Counted from the first letter of the stretch, positions 49,773 to 58,476 are shown. The stretch: DNA of 64,000 nt from Gordonia sp. ABSL11-1 (GCF_030315685.1 NZ_JASXSI010000004.1:1-64000), one strand, 5' to 3'. Notes: generated by a model not told the origin, from the letters alone. Translations and numbers: made by a program.

Positions 49773-49963
49773 TCGGACCATCCCTTCGCCGGTGCTGACC
49801 GGAGCAGGTTCGACGGGTCTGATCTCAGCCGGCCCATGCCGGCACCCCGTGTCGAAGTCCATGTGATCGCACTGAGTGGCGTGAGTGCAAGCAGGACTCG
49901 ACGCGTGACCCGTCGCCGGAGGTCAGTTAGGGTGGCCTAATCAAGCCAGCAGGCAGGGGTACC

Positions 49964-50704
49964 ATGAATCACGTCGCCACGTTCGACCATCTCATCCACT
50001 GGGTGGACGATCTCGACACGGCCTCGGCGTCCTACGAGTCCGCCGGGATTCCGGTGACACCAGCGCTCACGATGCCCGGATTCCGCAACGCGGCCTGGGG
50101 AATCGACGATGAGCGTTACGTCGAGCTGGCCTGCGTGGACGACTGGAATGCCGTGGAATCCTCGCCGTACGGAGAGAGCTTGGCGATCCTTCGACCGGCG
50201 GTCGAAGCATTGCGCGGCCCCGGTCCGCTGACGTTCGCCGTTCACGTGCCGGACGCACGGGCGGTTGCCAGTCGACTCCGCGCGTCAGGTCACGCCGTCG
50301 AGGAGGTCGACGTGCACCTCCATGACAGGGATGCAGGTTTCGTCGAGGTGTTCGCCAGCGACGCGCCCACACACTTCCCGTTCTTCATCACCTACGATCC
50401 GCCACGTGCCGACATCGCCCGGATGCGCGCCGACCACCGCAGGGCGCACGGTATCTCGTTCGATGGCCGACCGGACCTGATTGCACTGCTCATCGGCAGT
50501 ACCGCCCCCGACGCCGACGCCGTCCTTCTCGGAGAGTTCATCGGATGCCAGGTTCGCGGCCGCACCGTCGAGCTACCCGGCGCCGAGCTGCGGCTGACCG
50601 ACGATGCGCCACGAGGCCTGTACGGCATCGCGGTGCGCGATCCGAACTTGCGAGATAGTCGTCCGGTCGACGTGAGCGGGATGTCGATCGTCCACGACGG
50701 CTGA
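49964..50704 (+). CDS. Glyoxalase-like (VOC) domain protein
   Basis: A 246-aa protein with two vicinal-oxygen-chelate-like modules. The first begins ATFDHLIHWVDDLDTASASY with His at the metal position and RNAAWGIDDERYVELACVDD. The second is a more diverged half (GISFDGRPDLIALLIGSTAP then PGAELRLTDDAPRGLYGIAV). It resembles the glyoxalase-like domain family PF13468. The reaction is unknown; this fold covers isomerases, dioxygenases and resistance proteins. Upstream, TTAGGGTGGCCTAA (49927-49940) faintly resembles an iron-regulator box, noted under rejected items. It is divergent from the SDR at 49002. Confidence 0.8.
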   Translation: MNHVATFDHLIHWVDDLDTASASYESAGIPVTPALTMPGFRNAAWGIDDERYVELACVDDWNAVESSPYGESLAILRPAVEALRGPGPLTFAVHVPDARAVASRLRASGHAVEEVDVHLHDRDAGFVEVFASDAPTHFPFFITYDPPRADIARMRADHRRAHGISFDGRPDLIALLIGSTAPDADAVLLGEFIGCQVRGRTVELPGAELRLTDDAPRGLYGIAVRDPNLRDSRPVDVSGMSIVHDG

Positions 50705-50949
50705 GGGCGGCTCGTCTGGCACAGACCGCACGCGGTGCCGCAGCATCACAGGTCAGCGCCCGATGGGTGTCATTCGCCCGGATGAACTTTCTTAGCTTTG
50801 GTAACGAACGAACACGGTCATTCGGATACTCCGATGGAGAGCGTGAGTGATCCAGGTCTCACTGAGGCGGCGCGGGCGAGCGGTTGACGATTCGCATGCC
50901 TGGTCGCCCTGTGGGGTGAACCGGTCGGGGACCGACGAAGGGAATCGAC

Positions 50950-51540
50950 ATGTCGAACACGCTGTGGAAACGACTTATGCTGGTCACAGCCATCGTGGCG
51001 CTGGCGATGGGGCTCCCGGTTACGGCGCAGGCGCACGCCGACGGACTCTACGGCCGCTATCTGGTCGTCGGCCGGATCGAGCAGGCCTACCTGGACACCG
51101 GGGGCCCTGGGACCTGGGGCAATCCGACGATGTCCGAAGCGGCTGCTGCCAACGGTGGGCGATTCCAACGTTTCGCAAAGGACACCTCGTTCTATTGGAA
51201 TCCGCGGGTGTCCTACGGGGTCGCCCACCAGGTGGGCGGCGCCATCCGCGCCAAATGGGCAGCGCTGAACTGGGAGCGAGGCGCCCTCGGGTATCCGGTG
51301 AACAACGAACAGGGACACCAGGAGTCATCGACGCCGGGAGCACGGTCGAATGACTTCCAGGGCGGCGTGATCTTCTGGTCCGCACCGACCGGCGCCCATC
51401 CCGTGTGGGGCGAGATCCTCAACAAGTGGGTGCGCGCGGGAGCGACGAAGTCGTCGTTCGGCCTACCCGTGGGCGACGAGTACCGCATCGGCACCCGATA
51501 CGCCCAGAACTTCCAACAGGGCACGATCCTGTGGCCCTGA
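50950..51540 (+). CDS. Secreted LGFP-repeat protein
   Basis: A 196-aa protein with a signal peptide (MLVTAIVALAMGLPVTAQAH, cleavage about AHA). It has three to four LGFP repeats, a motif found in cell-wall-bound proteins of mycolic-acid bacteria: AYLDTGGPGTWGNPTMSEAA, NWERGALGYPVNNEQGHQES and GATKSSFGLPVGDEYRIGTR, each followed by an aromatic F-x-x-G-x-I-x-W strand (NDFQGGVIFW, QNFQQGTILW). It is probably anchored to the arabinogalactan-mycolate layer through these repeats, with no catalytic domain. It ends exactly at the last repeat, so it looks complete. Its promoter lies in the 245-base upstream gap. Confidence 0.9.
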   Translation: MSNTLWKRLMLVTAIVALAMGLPVTAQAHADGLYGRYLVVGRIEQAYLDTGGPGTWGNPTMSEAAAANGGRFQRFAKDTSFYWNPRVSYGVAHQVGGAIRAKWAALNWERGALGYPVNNEQGHQESSTPGARSNDFQGGVIFWSAPTGAHPVWGEILNKWVRAGATKSSFGLPVGDEYRIGTRYAQNFQQGTILWP

Positions 51541-51700
51541 TCTTTTCTGGAACACCCGACCGCGACAAGCATGGCACGCCAGGGATTCTCGACAACGTCT
51601 TCCCCGTAAAGCGTTCACTGATGTCCTGCTCCAGCGCGGGTCATCGGTGAAACGCTCATGGCCGCGGTGTCGTAGGTTCTTACGGTGCAGGTACCCCGGG

Positions 51701-51937
51701 TCCGATGACGCGCAACCGATCACGCGAAGGATGCTGCTTCGCCGGTCGGTGCTCACAGCAATGATGGCATCGTGTGCTGTCGCGTGCAGCTCACCCGTGC
51801 CGCATCAGTCGCGACCTGCTGGCGTCGCGGCACGGTGGGGCGCCTTCATCCCGTCCGTCCTGCCGGCTGCCCGGTGGCCGGATGGATTCGCGAGATGACG
51901 GAGAACGTAGCGCTCACCGTTACGTTCTCCGTCATCT
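51701..51937 (+). pseudogene. Internally deleted paralogue of the GH26-like Tat lipoprotein
   Basis: The frame reads ITRRMLLRRSVLTAMMASCA then VACSS, a twin-arginine lipoprotein signal, then ARWGAFIPSVLPA and a stop at 51898. This matches LTRRDLLRITAVGLAGLTVA-ACSS and ARAWGAYIPTVLPS of the intact gene at 59970. The homology stops there and jumps to sequence like the region after the intact gene's stop, including an almost identical hairpin (51893-51937). About 270 codons of the body are missing, so a single internal deletion is the simplest explanation. Confidence 0.8.
51893..51937. terminator. Terminator-like 17-bp hairpin after the relic
   Basis: AGATGACGGAGAACGTA pairs perfectly with TACGTTCTCCGTCATCT around an 11-base loop. 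It is nearly the same sequence as the hairpin at 60990-61034 after the intact paralogue. Confidence 0.85.
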
Positions 51938-52211
51938 GCGCACGCGATCCTGGCCGGTCCACCGTTCAGATGAACACACTCAGCCGATGCTCGTGCCCGC
52001 CGGAGATTCCTGTCGATATCGACACCCCGATATGAGAAACTCGACGAAGAATCCACCATCAGAAAGTCAGGTCAGATCGATATCGGGTCGGGGAGCCCAA
52101 CAAATTAGTGTCGAGAACGAAATGCTTGGTCGAATCGGTTGATTCTTTTGCATCGCAAACAGATTCGACGGCCAGACGTTCTTCTCGGACATCTCCCGAA
52201 GGAATGAAGTC

Positions 52212-52481
52212 ATGACCACCCGAATCCGCGCGATCTCCATCGGTTTCGCACTCAGTGCAACCGCCACATTGTTCGCGGCACCGATCGCATCCGCCGCTCC
52301 GGCCGTGGCCGTCGCACCCACCCCAGCGGCGACCATCGAGGTGCCCGACATCCCGGTCCCGCTCCTGCCCGTACCGCTGCTCCCGGTTCCGCTGGTGCCC
52401 GTACCGGTCGTCCCGATCTTCCCGATTCCCGACGCTCCGAAGACCGTCTGCATCACGGTCGTCTGCGTCCCCGTCGACTAG
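52212..52481 (+). CDS. Small secreted Pro/Val-rich protein with C-terminal KTVCI-type motif
   Basis: An 89-aa protein. The signal peptide (IRAISIGFALSATATLFAAP, cleavage at ASA) is followed by a Pro-Val-Leu repeat region (IPVPLLPVPLLPVPLVPVPV). The C-terminus is APKTVCITVVCVPVD with two cysteines four residues apart. The same tail, GPKTICIAGFCLPLP, ends the secreted protein at 55494, so the tail is a shared motif. The PVPLLPVPLL part may be an extended polyproline-type rod. Its stop codon shares the CTAG palindrome with the stop of the convergent MFS gene. Function unknown. Confidence 0.78.
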   Translation: MTTRIRAISIGFALSATATLFAAPIASAAPAVAVAPTPAATIEVPDIPVPLLPVPLLPVPLVPVPVVPIFPIPDAPKTVCITVVCVPVD

Positions 52482-54118
52482 CGCGGGTCGGGTCGCTCCC
52501 CGTACGTGTCCTCCGGGATCTCACCGGGCCGGTAATCGGGCAGTCGACTGGCCGGCACGATCGCAATGGCACTCAACGCGGCCAGCAGCAGTAACCCGTA
52601 CTTGAGCGTGCGCAAACGGACGTCCTCGTTGATGCGGACGGCCTCGTCGACCTGCGCAGGTGTGGCGTCGGTGCCGTCGAGGACTTTGCGCAGTTCGTCG
52701 TTGCTGACGAAGTTGACGTTGTCGAGGTCCACCTGAGACACCAGCGAATCCGGGAGTCGCGGGTGGTCGACGACCGCCTGCCCGACACCGACGCTGAGCA
52801 GCGTGACCAGCAGGGCGCCCATGACGGCCGTACCGACTGCCGACGCCAGGTTCTGCGTGGTGCCGCGTACCGACCCGACGTCGCCCGCGAGCTTCTTCGG
52901 CGCCGAGGTCACCAGCACGTTGAACACAAGGGTGACAAGTGCGCCCTGCCCGATGCCGAAGACGATCAACCCGACGATCGTCGGCAGCGTCTCCCAGTTG
53001 TTCGACACCACGTACGCCAACCAGACCAGGGCGCCGGTGGTGAGCACGAACGAGAACACGCCGATCGCGCGCGGGGTGAACCGCCTGTAGACGCGGACCA
53101 CCAGGGTCGCAGTGATGAACACGGTGAGGTTGAAGGGCATCATCGCCAGCGCGGTGTCGAATGGTGTTCGCCCCTGCACGATCTGGATGTATAGCGGCAC
53201 GGTGAAGTTCAATGCCGCCTCCATCGCGACGACGATGAACATCGCGTAGACGGCAGATCGCTCCCGCGAGCTTCGCAACACTGACAGGTCGACAAGCGGA
53301 ACCTTGCCCGCCGCCATCCGTCGTCGCGTCCACACGAAGAACGCCTGCACCAGAATCACGCCGACGACGATCAGTACGGGTGCCGGAGACACTCCGAGGA
53401 TGTCGAAGGGTGCGCCGTCGTCGGCGTAGAAGACGCCCCAGTTGTTGAGGTTGTTGAAGCCCAGAGTGAGCGACATGATTCCGACGCCGATCAGGATCGC
53501 CGCGACACCGTCGATGGTGATGTCCGGGTCGCCGGGCACCGGCTTGAGGGAGAAGCTGAAGATCAGGATCAACACCGCCAGCGCCAGTACGATGCCGAAC
53601 ACCGGACGCCACCCGACCAGCGTCCCCAATGCGCCGCCGATGAAGAACGCACTCACACCCGACACTGCCCGCGCCGAGCCGAGCGAGCCGATCGCGGTGG
53701 CCTGTTGGTCGCCGTGGTAATTCGCCGCGATCAACGCGACCAGCGACGGCACGATGATCGCGGCGGCAGCACCGGCGAGAGCCTGGCCCGCGATCGCCCA
53801 CCCAACCGCGGGCGAGACGATCATCAGGATCGCCGAGCAGGCGAATACGCCGACAACCAGCCGAAAGATCAGCAACCAGCCGACGCGTTGTCCGAGTTTG
53901 GCGCCCAACATCACCAGCGCGGCGACCACCAGCCCGTAGACGACGATGGTGGTGCTGGCGACCGTCGGTGCGACGTCGAAATCATCGACCATCCCACCCA
54001 GCGAGACAGGCAGTGCCGCGACATTGAACGACATCATCACCTGCGCGAGGAACAAGCCGATCATCGGCATCCACGAGGTACGTTCGGCTGGGGCGGTCTC
54101 GGACAGAGGTGTGGTCAC
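52478..54118 (-). CDS. MFS transporter, DHA2-type (14-helix) drug/proton antiporter
   Basis: A 546-aa permease with about 14 helices. It starts WMPMIGLFLAQVMMSFNVAA. Motif A-like LGAKLGQRVGWLLIFRLVVG comes after helix 2, and a motif C-like stretch is RAVSGVSAFFIGGALGTLVG. The periplasmic loop QVDLDNVNFVSNDELRKVLD before the last helix is typical of the actinobacterial EmrB/QacA branch. Such proteins export drugs, lipids or metabolites. It is 19 bases downstream of the glutaminase gene on the same strand, so it may be co-transcribed. The substrate is unknown. Confidence 0.9.
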   Translation of the reverse strand: MTTPLSETAPAERTSWMPMIGLFLAQVMMSFNVAALPVSLGGMVDDFDVAPTVASTTIVVYGLVVAALVMLGAKLGQRVGWLLIFRLVVGVFACSAILMIVSPAVGWAIAGQALAGAAAAIIVPSLVALIAANYHGDQQATAIGSLGSARAVSGVSAFFIGGALGTLVGWRPVFGIVLALAVLILIFSFSLKPVPGDPDITIDGVAAILIGVGIMSLTLGFNNLNNWGVFYADDGAPFDILGVSPAPVLIVVGVILVQAFFVWTRRRMAAGKVPLVDLSVLRSSRERSAVYAMFIVVAMEAALNFTVPLYIQIVQGRTPFDTALAMMPFNLTVFITATLVVRVYRRFTPRAIGVFSFVLTTGALVWLAYVVSNNWETLPTIVGLIVFGIGQGALVTLVFNVLVTSAPKKLAGDVGSVRGTTQNLASAVGTAVMGALLVTLLSVGVGQAVVDHPRLPDSLVSQVDLDNVNFVSNDELRKVLDGTDATPAQVDEAVRINEDVRLRTLKYGLLLLAALSAIAIVPASRLPDYRPGEIPEDTYGERPDPR

Positions 54119-54137
54119 AAGCGGAACTCCTTCTCGG

Positions 54138-55148
54138 TCACGGTTGTGGGAGGTGACGGGTGGTGGCCGCCGACGCGAAGACGTTCAGGCCGAGCGTACG
54201 AGACAGGTATGCGGTCGCCCGTTGCCCTCGGACGCTGTTGCCGGCTTCATCGAGGCGAGGTGAGAAAGTGCCGATTGCGCCCTTGCCCGGAGCCACGGCC
54301 ACGATTCCGCCGGCCACTCCCGACTTCGCCGGTAGTCCGATCTCGTACAACCACTCTCCCGAGCGCTGATACATGCCCGCCGCGGCAAGCACGGACAGTG
54401 TGTCCTGGCAGACGTGTGGACTCACGACCTGCTGACCACTGATGGGATTGACGCCGCCGTCGGCGAGAGTGGCGCCCATGATCGCGAGATCGCGGGCGTT
54501 GACCAACAGGGAGCACTGCCGGGTGTAGACATCGACCACATCGAGTGGATCGATGGTGATGCGGCCGTAGCTCTCCAGCAGTCGGGCAATCGCTTTGTTC
54601 CGCTGGTTGGTGAGCATCTCGGACTGGTACACGTCCCCGTCGAGTTCGAGGAACCGGCCCGCGAAGCGCGACACCCCGGTGCGGATGTACTCCCATTGTG
54701 CCGCCGGGGTCTCGCCCGGCACCAATGCCGTGGTCGCCAAGGCCCCCGCATTCACCATGGGATTCATCGGATGCCCGTTGTTCAGCTCGATCGCGATGAC
54801 CGAGTTGAATCCGAAACCGGTGTTGTCCACACCGACTCGATCCGCAACCACTGTATGTCCCAACGCATCGCACACCAATGCGTAGACGAAGGCCTTCGAA
54901 ATCGATTGGATGGAAAAGTCGTGGCCCGCTGCACCGATGGTGTGTACACGTCCACCGACATCGGCGACGGCAACCCCGAACAGGTCCGGATCCACACGAG
55001 CGAGGGCGGGGATGTAGTCGGCCACTGCACCTGCGGTCCGCGATCGGTACCTCTCATACGCCGATCCCACGAGGTGGTCGACTCGCTCCCATCCAGGAAG
55101 CGCACCTGTGGACACCGCCTGTTCGATCCCGTCGACCTCGAGTTCCAC
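54138..55148 (-). CDS. glsA: Glutaminase A
   Basis: A 336-aa glutaminase of the serine-dependent beta-lactamase-like fold. The catalytic Ser-x-x-Lys is SIQSISKAFVYALVCDALGH. Other landmarks are VGVDNTGFGFNSVIAIELNN, HPMNPMVNAGALATTALVPG, SEMLTNQRNKAIARLLESYG and the YTRQCSLLVNARDLAIMGAT segment. LPAKSGVAGGIVAVAPGKGA holds the second conserved lysine-serine motif. It hydrolyses glutamine to glutamate and ammonia. The GTG at 55148 is preceded by a G-rich Shine-Dalgarno-like run. It is the first gene of a two-gene unit with the DHA2 exporter. Confidence 0.93.
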   Translation of the reverse strand: MELEVDGIEQAVSTGALPGWERVDHLVGSAYERYRSRTAGAVADYIPALARVDPDLFGVAVADVGGRVHTIGAAGHDFSIQSISKAFVYALVCDALGHTVVADRVGVDNTGFGFNSVIAIELNNGHPMNPMVNAGALATTALVPGETPAAQWEYIRTGVSRFAGRFLELDGDVYQSEMLTNQRNKAIARLLESYGRITIDPLDVVDVYTRQCSLLVNARDLAIMGATLADGGVNPISGQQVVSPHVCQDTLSVLAAAGMYQRSGEWLYEIGLPAKSGVAGGIVAVAPGKGAIGTFSPRLDEAGNSVRGQRATAYLSRTLGLNVFASAATTRHLPQP

Positions 55149-55493
55149 TCAACCGCCCCCCTTTCCGCTACGGAGTGTACGGCTCATGACCCGCGACTGA
55201 GATGCAACGAACCGTCCGACATCTGAATCACGTCTCCTTGCCGCGCACAATGAGCAACGGAAACGTATTCTGCAGAATCGGACAGAGAGTGCAAGAATGA
55301 TGTCGACAACCATCGGCCGTACAGAACCTTGCGTGGATGGCTGTCCCGAGTCGGGTGAATTGTACTGCAGGCGTTGCAATTCGGCTGCGGATCTGCGTCT
55401 CGTGATCATCCAACGAGTGTTGTGAGAAATGAACGTCCCGGGTGTTCTCATGCGCCACGCACGACGTTCTCGATATCCCCAAGGAGTCCGACC
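55149..55493. other. Divergent intergenic region, glutaminase / secreted protein
   Basis: 345 bases without a gene. A block GTTGTGAGAAATGAACGTC (about 55420-55438) resembles GTTGAGAAATGAAGGTC (about 59788-59804) upstream of the GH26-like gene. This hints at a shared promoter or leader element. Confidence 0.4.
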
Positions 55494-56087
55494 ATGACCA
55501 GGAGAATCCGTACGACATTCGGCACAACCACACTCGGCGCTGCCATACTCGCCGCCGCGATGGCTCCGACCGCGTCGGCTGCGCCGGCCGACGTCACCGC
55601 GACGTCGTCCGTGTCGGGCAGTGTCATCACGCTGACCGTCAAGAACAGCGCCGCCAAGCGGATCGGTTGCGAGATCTTCGGTGTCCCGGCCGATGCGAAG
55701 CCGTCCGCCGATCAGGTCAAGTTCGGCTACCAGACTCCCGAGGAACTCAGCGCGCTGATCGTGCCGGGCAGCACGAAGAACCTCGAGATGCGACTGTCGG
55801 TGGGCACACCCCCTCGGCCGGCCGGCTCGACCACCATCCCCGACGGCAGCTACGACGTCTACTGGGGTTGCGGCACCATCTCACTGCCGCCGGGCGACCC
55901 GGCCGCCGAAGAGTACTGGGGCACCAACCCACCGCTCGGCAACAAACCTGCGACCGCAACGACGCCACTCCGTGTCGACGTTCCGGGAACCACCAGCACC
56001 GAGCCGTCCACTCCCGCACCGGCGCCGACCGCGCCCGGCGGACCGAAGACGATCTGCATCGCGGGCTTCTGTCTGCCGCTGCCGTGA
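55494..56087 (+). CDS. Secreted protein with Pro-rich linker and C-terminal KTICI motif
   Basis: A 197-aa protein. The signal peptide (TLGAAILAAAMAPTASAA) is followed by a beta-rich domain of about 120 residues (DVTATSSVSGSVITLTVKNS, CEIFGVPADAKPSADQVKFG, GSYDVYWGCGTISLPPGDPA). This fold and its two cysteines suggest a small immunoglobulin-like domain. A Thr/Pro-rich linker (TSTEPSTPAPAPTAPGG) leads to PKTICIAGFCLPLP, a tail shared with the protein at 52212. The domain may act at the cell surface. AAGGAG precedes the ATG at 55494. No enzyme motif is seen. Confidence 0.8.
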   Translation: MTRRIRTTFGTTTLGAAILAAAMAPTASAAPADVTATSSVSGSVITLTVKNSAAKRIGCEIFGVPADAKPSADQVKFGYQTPEELSALIVPGSTKNLEMRLSVGTPPRPAGSTTIPDGSYDVYWGCGTISLPPGDPAAEEYWGTNPPLGNKPATATTPLRVDVPGTTSTEPSTPAPAPTAPGGPKTICIAGFCLPLP

Positions 56088-56119
56088 TCACAGGCACCTG
56101 ACCCCCGCCGCACCGTGTT

Positions 56120-56165
56120 GAGGCGCCGCGCGCTCGGAAGTTCAAGCCAGTGCACGCGGCGCCTC
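56120..56165. terminator. Terminator-like inverted repeat between convergent genes
   Basis: GAGGCGCCGCG (56120-56130) pairs with CGCGGCGCCTC (56155-56165); the loop is 24 bases. It is 33 bases after the secreted-protein gene and within the 302-base gap before the convergent LysR gene. Nothing else is seen in that gap. Confidence 0.5.
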
Positions 56166-56389
56166 CACGTCCACGTTGCCAGTGGTCACTCACGCGAAAG
56201 GGGGGAGTTCGCGCGTAAGCGCTCCGAACATTCCGCTGGCACCGCCCCGACGGACGTATCGCCACGGTAACAAACCTTCCAGCACGACGCCATGTGGACG
56301 ACGGGAAAACATCAGTGGCGCAATGTCTTCCAACTTCCGTTGAGGATCGAGGCCTTACAACACGGGTTGCATGTCGCCGATCGCGTCGC

Positions 56390-57274
56390 TCAGCGAGTTC
56401 CGAAGCCCACCTGCTCCAGAGCTTTCACCAGCACCGGCGCCGGATCGACGTCGACGCGGACGAACGCCACATGCCCGCTCAACTCAGGGTCGTCGAGGTC
56501 GACGACGTGGTACGGCGTCTGCTCGCCTCGTCGCCGCACCCAGGCGCGCGGGACGATACTGGCCCAACCGCCTCGTGCGACGAGCGCCAGCAGGGTGGAG
56601 ATCGCGTCGGCCTCCAGCCGCGGCGTGATCGTCACACCCTGGGACGCAGCCACCTCATCGATTCGGTCTCGTCCACGCATTCCTTTGCGCAGCAAGCACA
56701 TCGGGAGGTCAGTGATCTCCGGCCAGCTCATCGATTCGACTCTGGCGGGGCCGAGGCCATCGCCGATGACGAGCACATGCTCCTCGTCGTACAGCGGTCG
56801 GCACACCAGTCCGCTCGTGTCGACCCCGTGGGTGTACAGGATTCCCGCGTCGAGTTCGAACCGGCGTAGGCGGTCCACGATGTCGTCGGAGCGCAACGCG
56901 GATTCGATTCGCAGCCGAACCAGCGGGTGAGCGTCGCAGAACGGGTCGACGAGGTCGGCGACGACGGTGGTCGCCGCCGGGATCACCCCGAGCCGCAGTT
57001 CGCCCGTCAGGCCGGTGTGGAGGGTCGCGGCCTCGTGCTCGAGTGAGTCACGTTCGGCCAGAATTCGTCGTGCGCTCAGCACGAGCCGTTCGCCTTCCGG
57101 CGTGAGTCCCTCGAAACTGGAGCCGCGTCGGACGAGCGGGACGCCGAGTTCACGCTCGAGTTTGCGGATCGCCTCCGACAACGCCGGCTGCGACACGAAA
57201 CATGCAGCGGCGGCACGCGCGAAGTGCTGCTCCCGGGCCAAGGCCACGAAGTACTCGAGTTGACGGAACTGCAT
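56390..57274 (-). CDS. LysR-family transcriptional regulator
   Basis: A 294-aa LysR regulator. The N-terminal helix-turn-helix is MQFRQLEYFVALAREQHFAR, AAAACFVSQPALSEAIRKLE and RELGVPLVRRG. The periplasmic-binding-type effector domain follows (RLGVIPAATTVVADLVDPFC, DAGILYTHGVDTSGLVCRPL). It most likely controls the divergent FUSC-type membrane protein, with the 10-bp inverted repeat GGTCGATAGG/CCTATCGACC between them as its binding site. The inducer is not known; FUSC relatives handle aromatic acids, so an aromatic acid is a reasonable guess. Confidence 0.92.
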   Translation of the reverse strand: MQFRQLEYFVALAREQHFARAAAACFVSQPALSEAIRKLERELGVPLVRRGSSFEGLTPEGERLVLSARRILAERDSLEHEAATLHTGLTGELRLGVIPAATTVVADLVDPFCDAHPLVRLRIESALRSDDIVDRLRRFELDAGILYTHGVDTSGLVCRPLYDEEHVLVIGDGLGPARVESMSWPEITDLPMCLLRKGMRGRDRIDEVAASQGVTITPRLEADAISTLLALVARGGWASIVPRAWVRRRGEQTPYHVVDLDDPELSGHVAFVRVDVDPAPVLVKALEQVGFGTR

Positions 57275-57290
57275 CCACCCGTTCTAGCAC

Positions 57291-57315
57291 GGTCGATAGG
57301 CGACTCCTATCGACC
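57291..57315. promoter_or_regulatory. Candidate LysR operator
   Basis: GGTCGATAGG and CCTATCGACC form a perfect 10-bp inverted repeat with a 5-base spacer (CGACT), 17 bases upstream of the LysR start. The ATAG-N7-CTAT core fits the LysR T-N11-A rule and lies between the divergent genes. Confidence 0.7.
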
Positions 57316-57420
57316 GAGTAGCACGGCGTCTTGGACACGACGACTCGGCGCGACGGACCATGGTCGGGCAGCGTCGGCACGCCGCGGACTGAGCGACAAC
57401 CGGCGAAACGGAGACCGACC

Positions 57421-58476
57421 GTGAGGTCAGAAACACTACGACCCGACGGACACGACCACCGCCACGCCCTGCGCGTGGCGGCAGGTCTCGCGGTCCCGGG
57501 CATGGTCCTGCTCATCGCGGGCCGGCCGGACTTGATGGTGTACGCGGCGTTCGGTTCGTTCGCAGGCATGTACGGCCGCACCGATATCGGCGCGACCCGT
57601 CTCCGACAACAGCTCGAGGCCGCCTGTCTGCTGACCGCCGGTGTCGTCATCGGCGTGCTCTTGTCGGCATGGACGGTGTCCGGATGGGTGCTCGTGGCTG
57701 TCGGATCGACGTTCGCGGCGCTCAGCTCCCTGCTGGCCGATCGGCTCCGGCTCCGACCCGTGGGGCCGTTCTTCTTCCTCTTCGCTCTCGGCGCCACGGC
57801 CACGGTACCGCCGTCGCTCGTCGCTCCTGCGGTCGCGATCGGCATCTGCGCTGCCACCGCCGCGCTGGCAGTAGCGATCGGGCTCATCGGCGTACCGCGC
57901 GAGGGCCCATCGCGTGAGGTTCGTCGCCTGCCGCGCGGTGCGTGTGTGCACGCGGTCCGCTATGCGGTCGCCGTCGGCGCCGCCGGAGCACTGGGCATGG
58001 TGTTCGGGTTCGATCACGCGAACTGGGCGATGGCGGCCGCAGCCGTGCCCCTGGGCGCGATGGACGTCGGGCGACCATCTGAGGGCGAAGTCCGGCTGGT
58101 GCTGGTGCGCGCGATTCATCGGGTCGTCGGCACGGCCGCGGGTCTCGTCGTCGCCGCGGCGCTGCTCGCCGCGGATCTGGGTCCGTCCGCGCTGGCCGCA
58201 CTCATGATGGCGCTGCTCTTCCCCACCGAACTGTTCATGACGCGCCACTATGCGGTGGCCATCGGCTTCTTCACCCCGCTGATCATGCTGATGACCGAAC
58301 TCGCCGACCCATCTGATCCGGCTGTGCTGCTCACCGCCCGCGGATGGGACACGCTCATCGGCGTGGTGACCGGTGTCGTCGTGGTCGTGGCGATTCGGGG
58401 ACATCGGCGGTCGTCGTCGCCACTCCCATCATCGAATCCCGCGGGGCGTCGGAGGGCTATCGGCCTCAACGCCTGA
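57421..58476 (+). CDS. FUSC/aromatic-acid-exporter-type membrane protein
   Basis: A 351-aa protein with two blocks of hydrophobic helices. The first covers VAAGLAVPGMVLLIAGRPDL, FGSFAGMYGRTDIGATRLRQ and CLLTAGVVIGVLLSAWTVSG. The second covers YAVAVGAAGALGMVFGFDHA and further helices ending DTLIGVVTGVVVVVAIRG. FGSFAG and the paired blocks fit the FUSC/AaeB-like exporter family, where they carry aromatic acids or other toxic metabolites. The GTG at 57421 is the first plausible start after the LysR operator. It is divergent from LysR. Exporter function is inferred from the family. Confidence 0.8.
   Translation: MRSETLRPDGHDHRHALRVAAGLAVPGMVLLIAGRPDLMVYAAFGSFAGMYGRTDIGATRLRQQLEAACLLTAGVVIGVLLSAWTVSGWVLVAVGSTFAALSSLLADRLRLRPVGPFFFLFALGATATVPPSLVAPAVAIGICAATAALAVAIGLIGVPREGPSREVRRLPRGACVHAVRYAVAVGAAGALGMVFGFDHANWAMAAAAVPLGAMDVGRPSEGEVRLVLVRAIHRVVGTAAGLVVAAALLAADLGPSALAALMMALLFPTELFMTRHYAVAIGFFTPLIMLMTELADPSDPAVLLTARGWDTLIGVVTGVVVVVAIRGHRRSSSPLPSSNPAGRRRAIGLNA

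Larger units (their letters stand above)
51541..52211. other. 671-base region holding a gene relic and a terminator hairpin
   Basis: No intact gene is seen. It contains the truncated paralogue (51701-51937) with its hairpin. The following 270 bases are less GC-rich and include repeated GATATCG/CGATATC-type words (around 52014-52030 and 52078). They probably hold the promoter of the gene at 52212. Confidence 0.6.

Noticed and set aside
49927..49940. TTAGGGTGGCCTAA as an IdeR/DtxR iron box
   Set aside because: It matches only about 11 of 14 bases of one part of the 19-bp consensus and the left third does not fit. No iron-related gene is adjacent.
52476..52483. CTAG shared by two convergent stop codons as a functional element
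   Set aside because: A 4-bp overlap of convergent stops is expected by chance in compact genomes; no larger symmetry around it.
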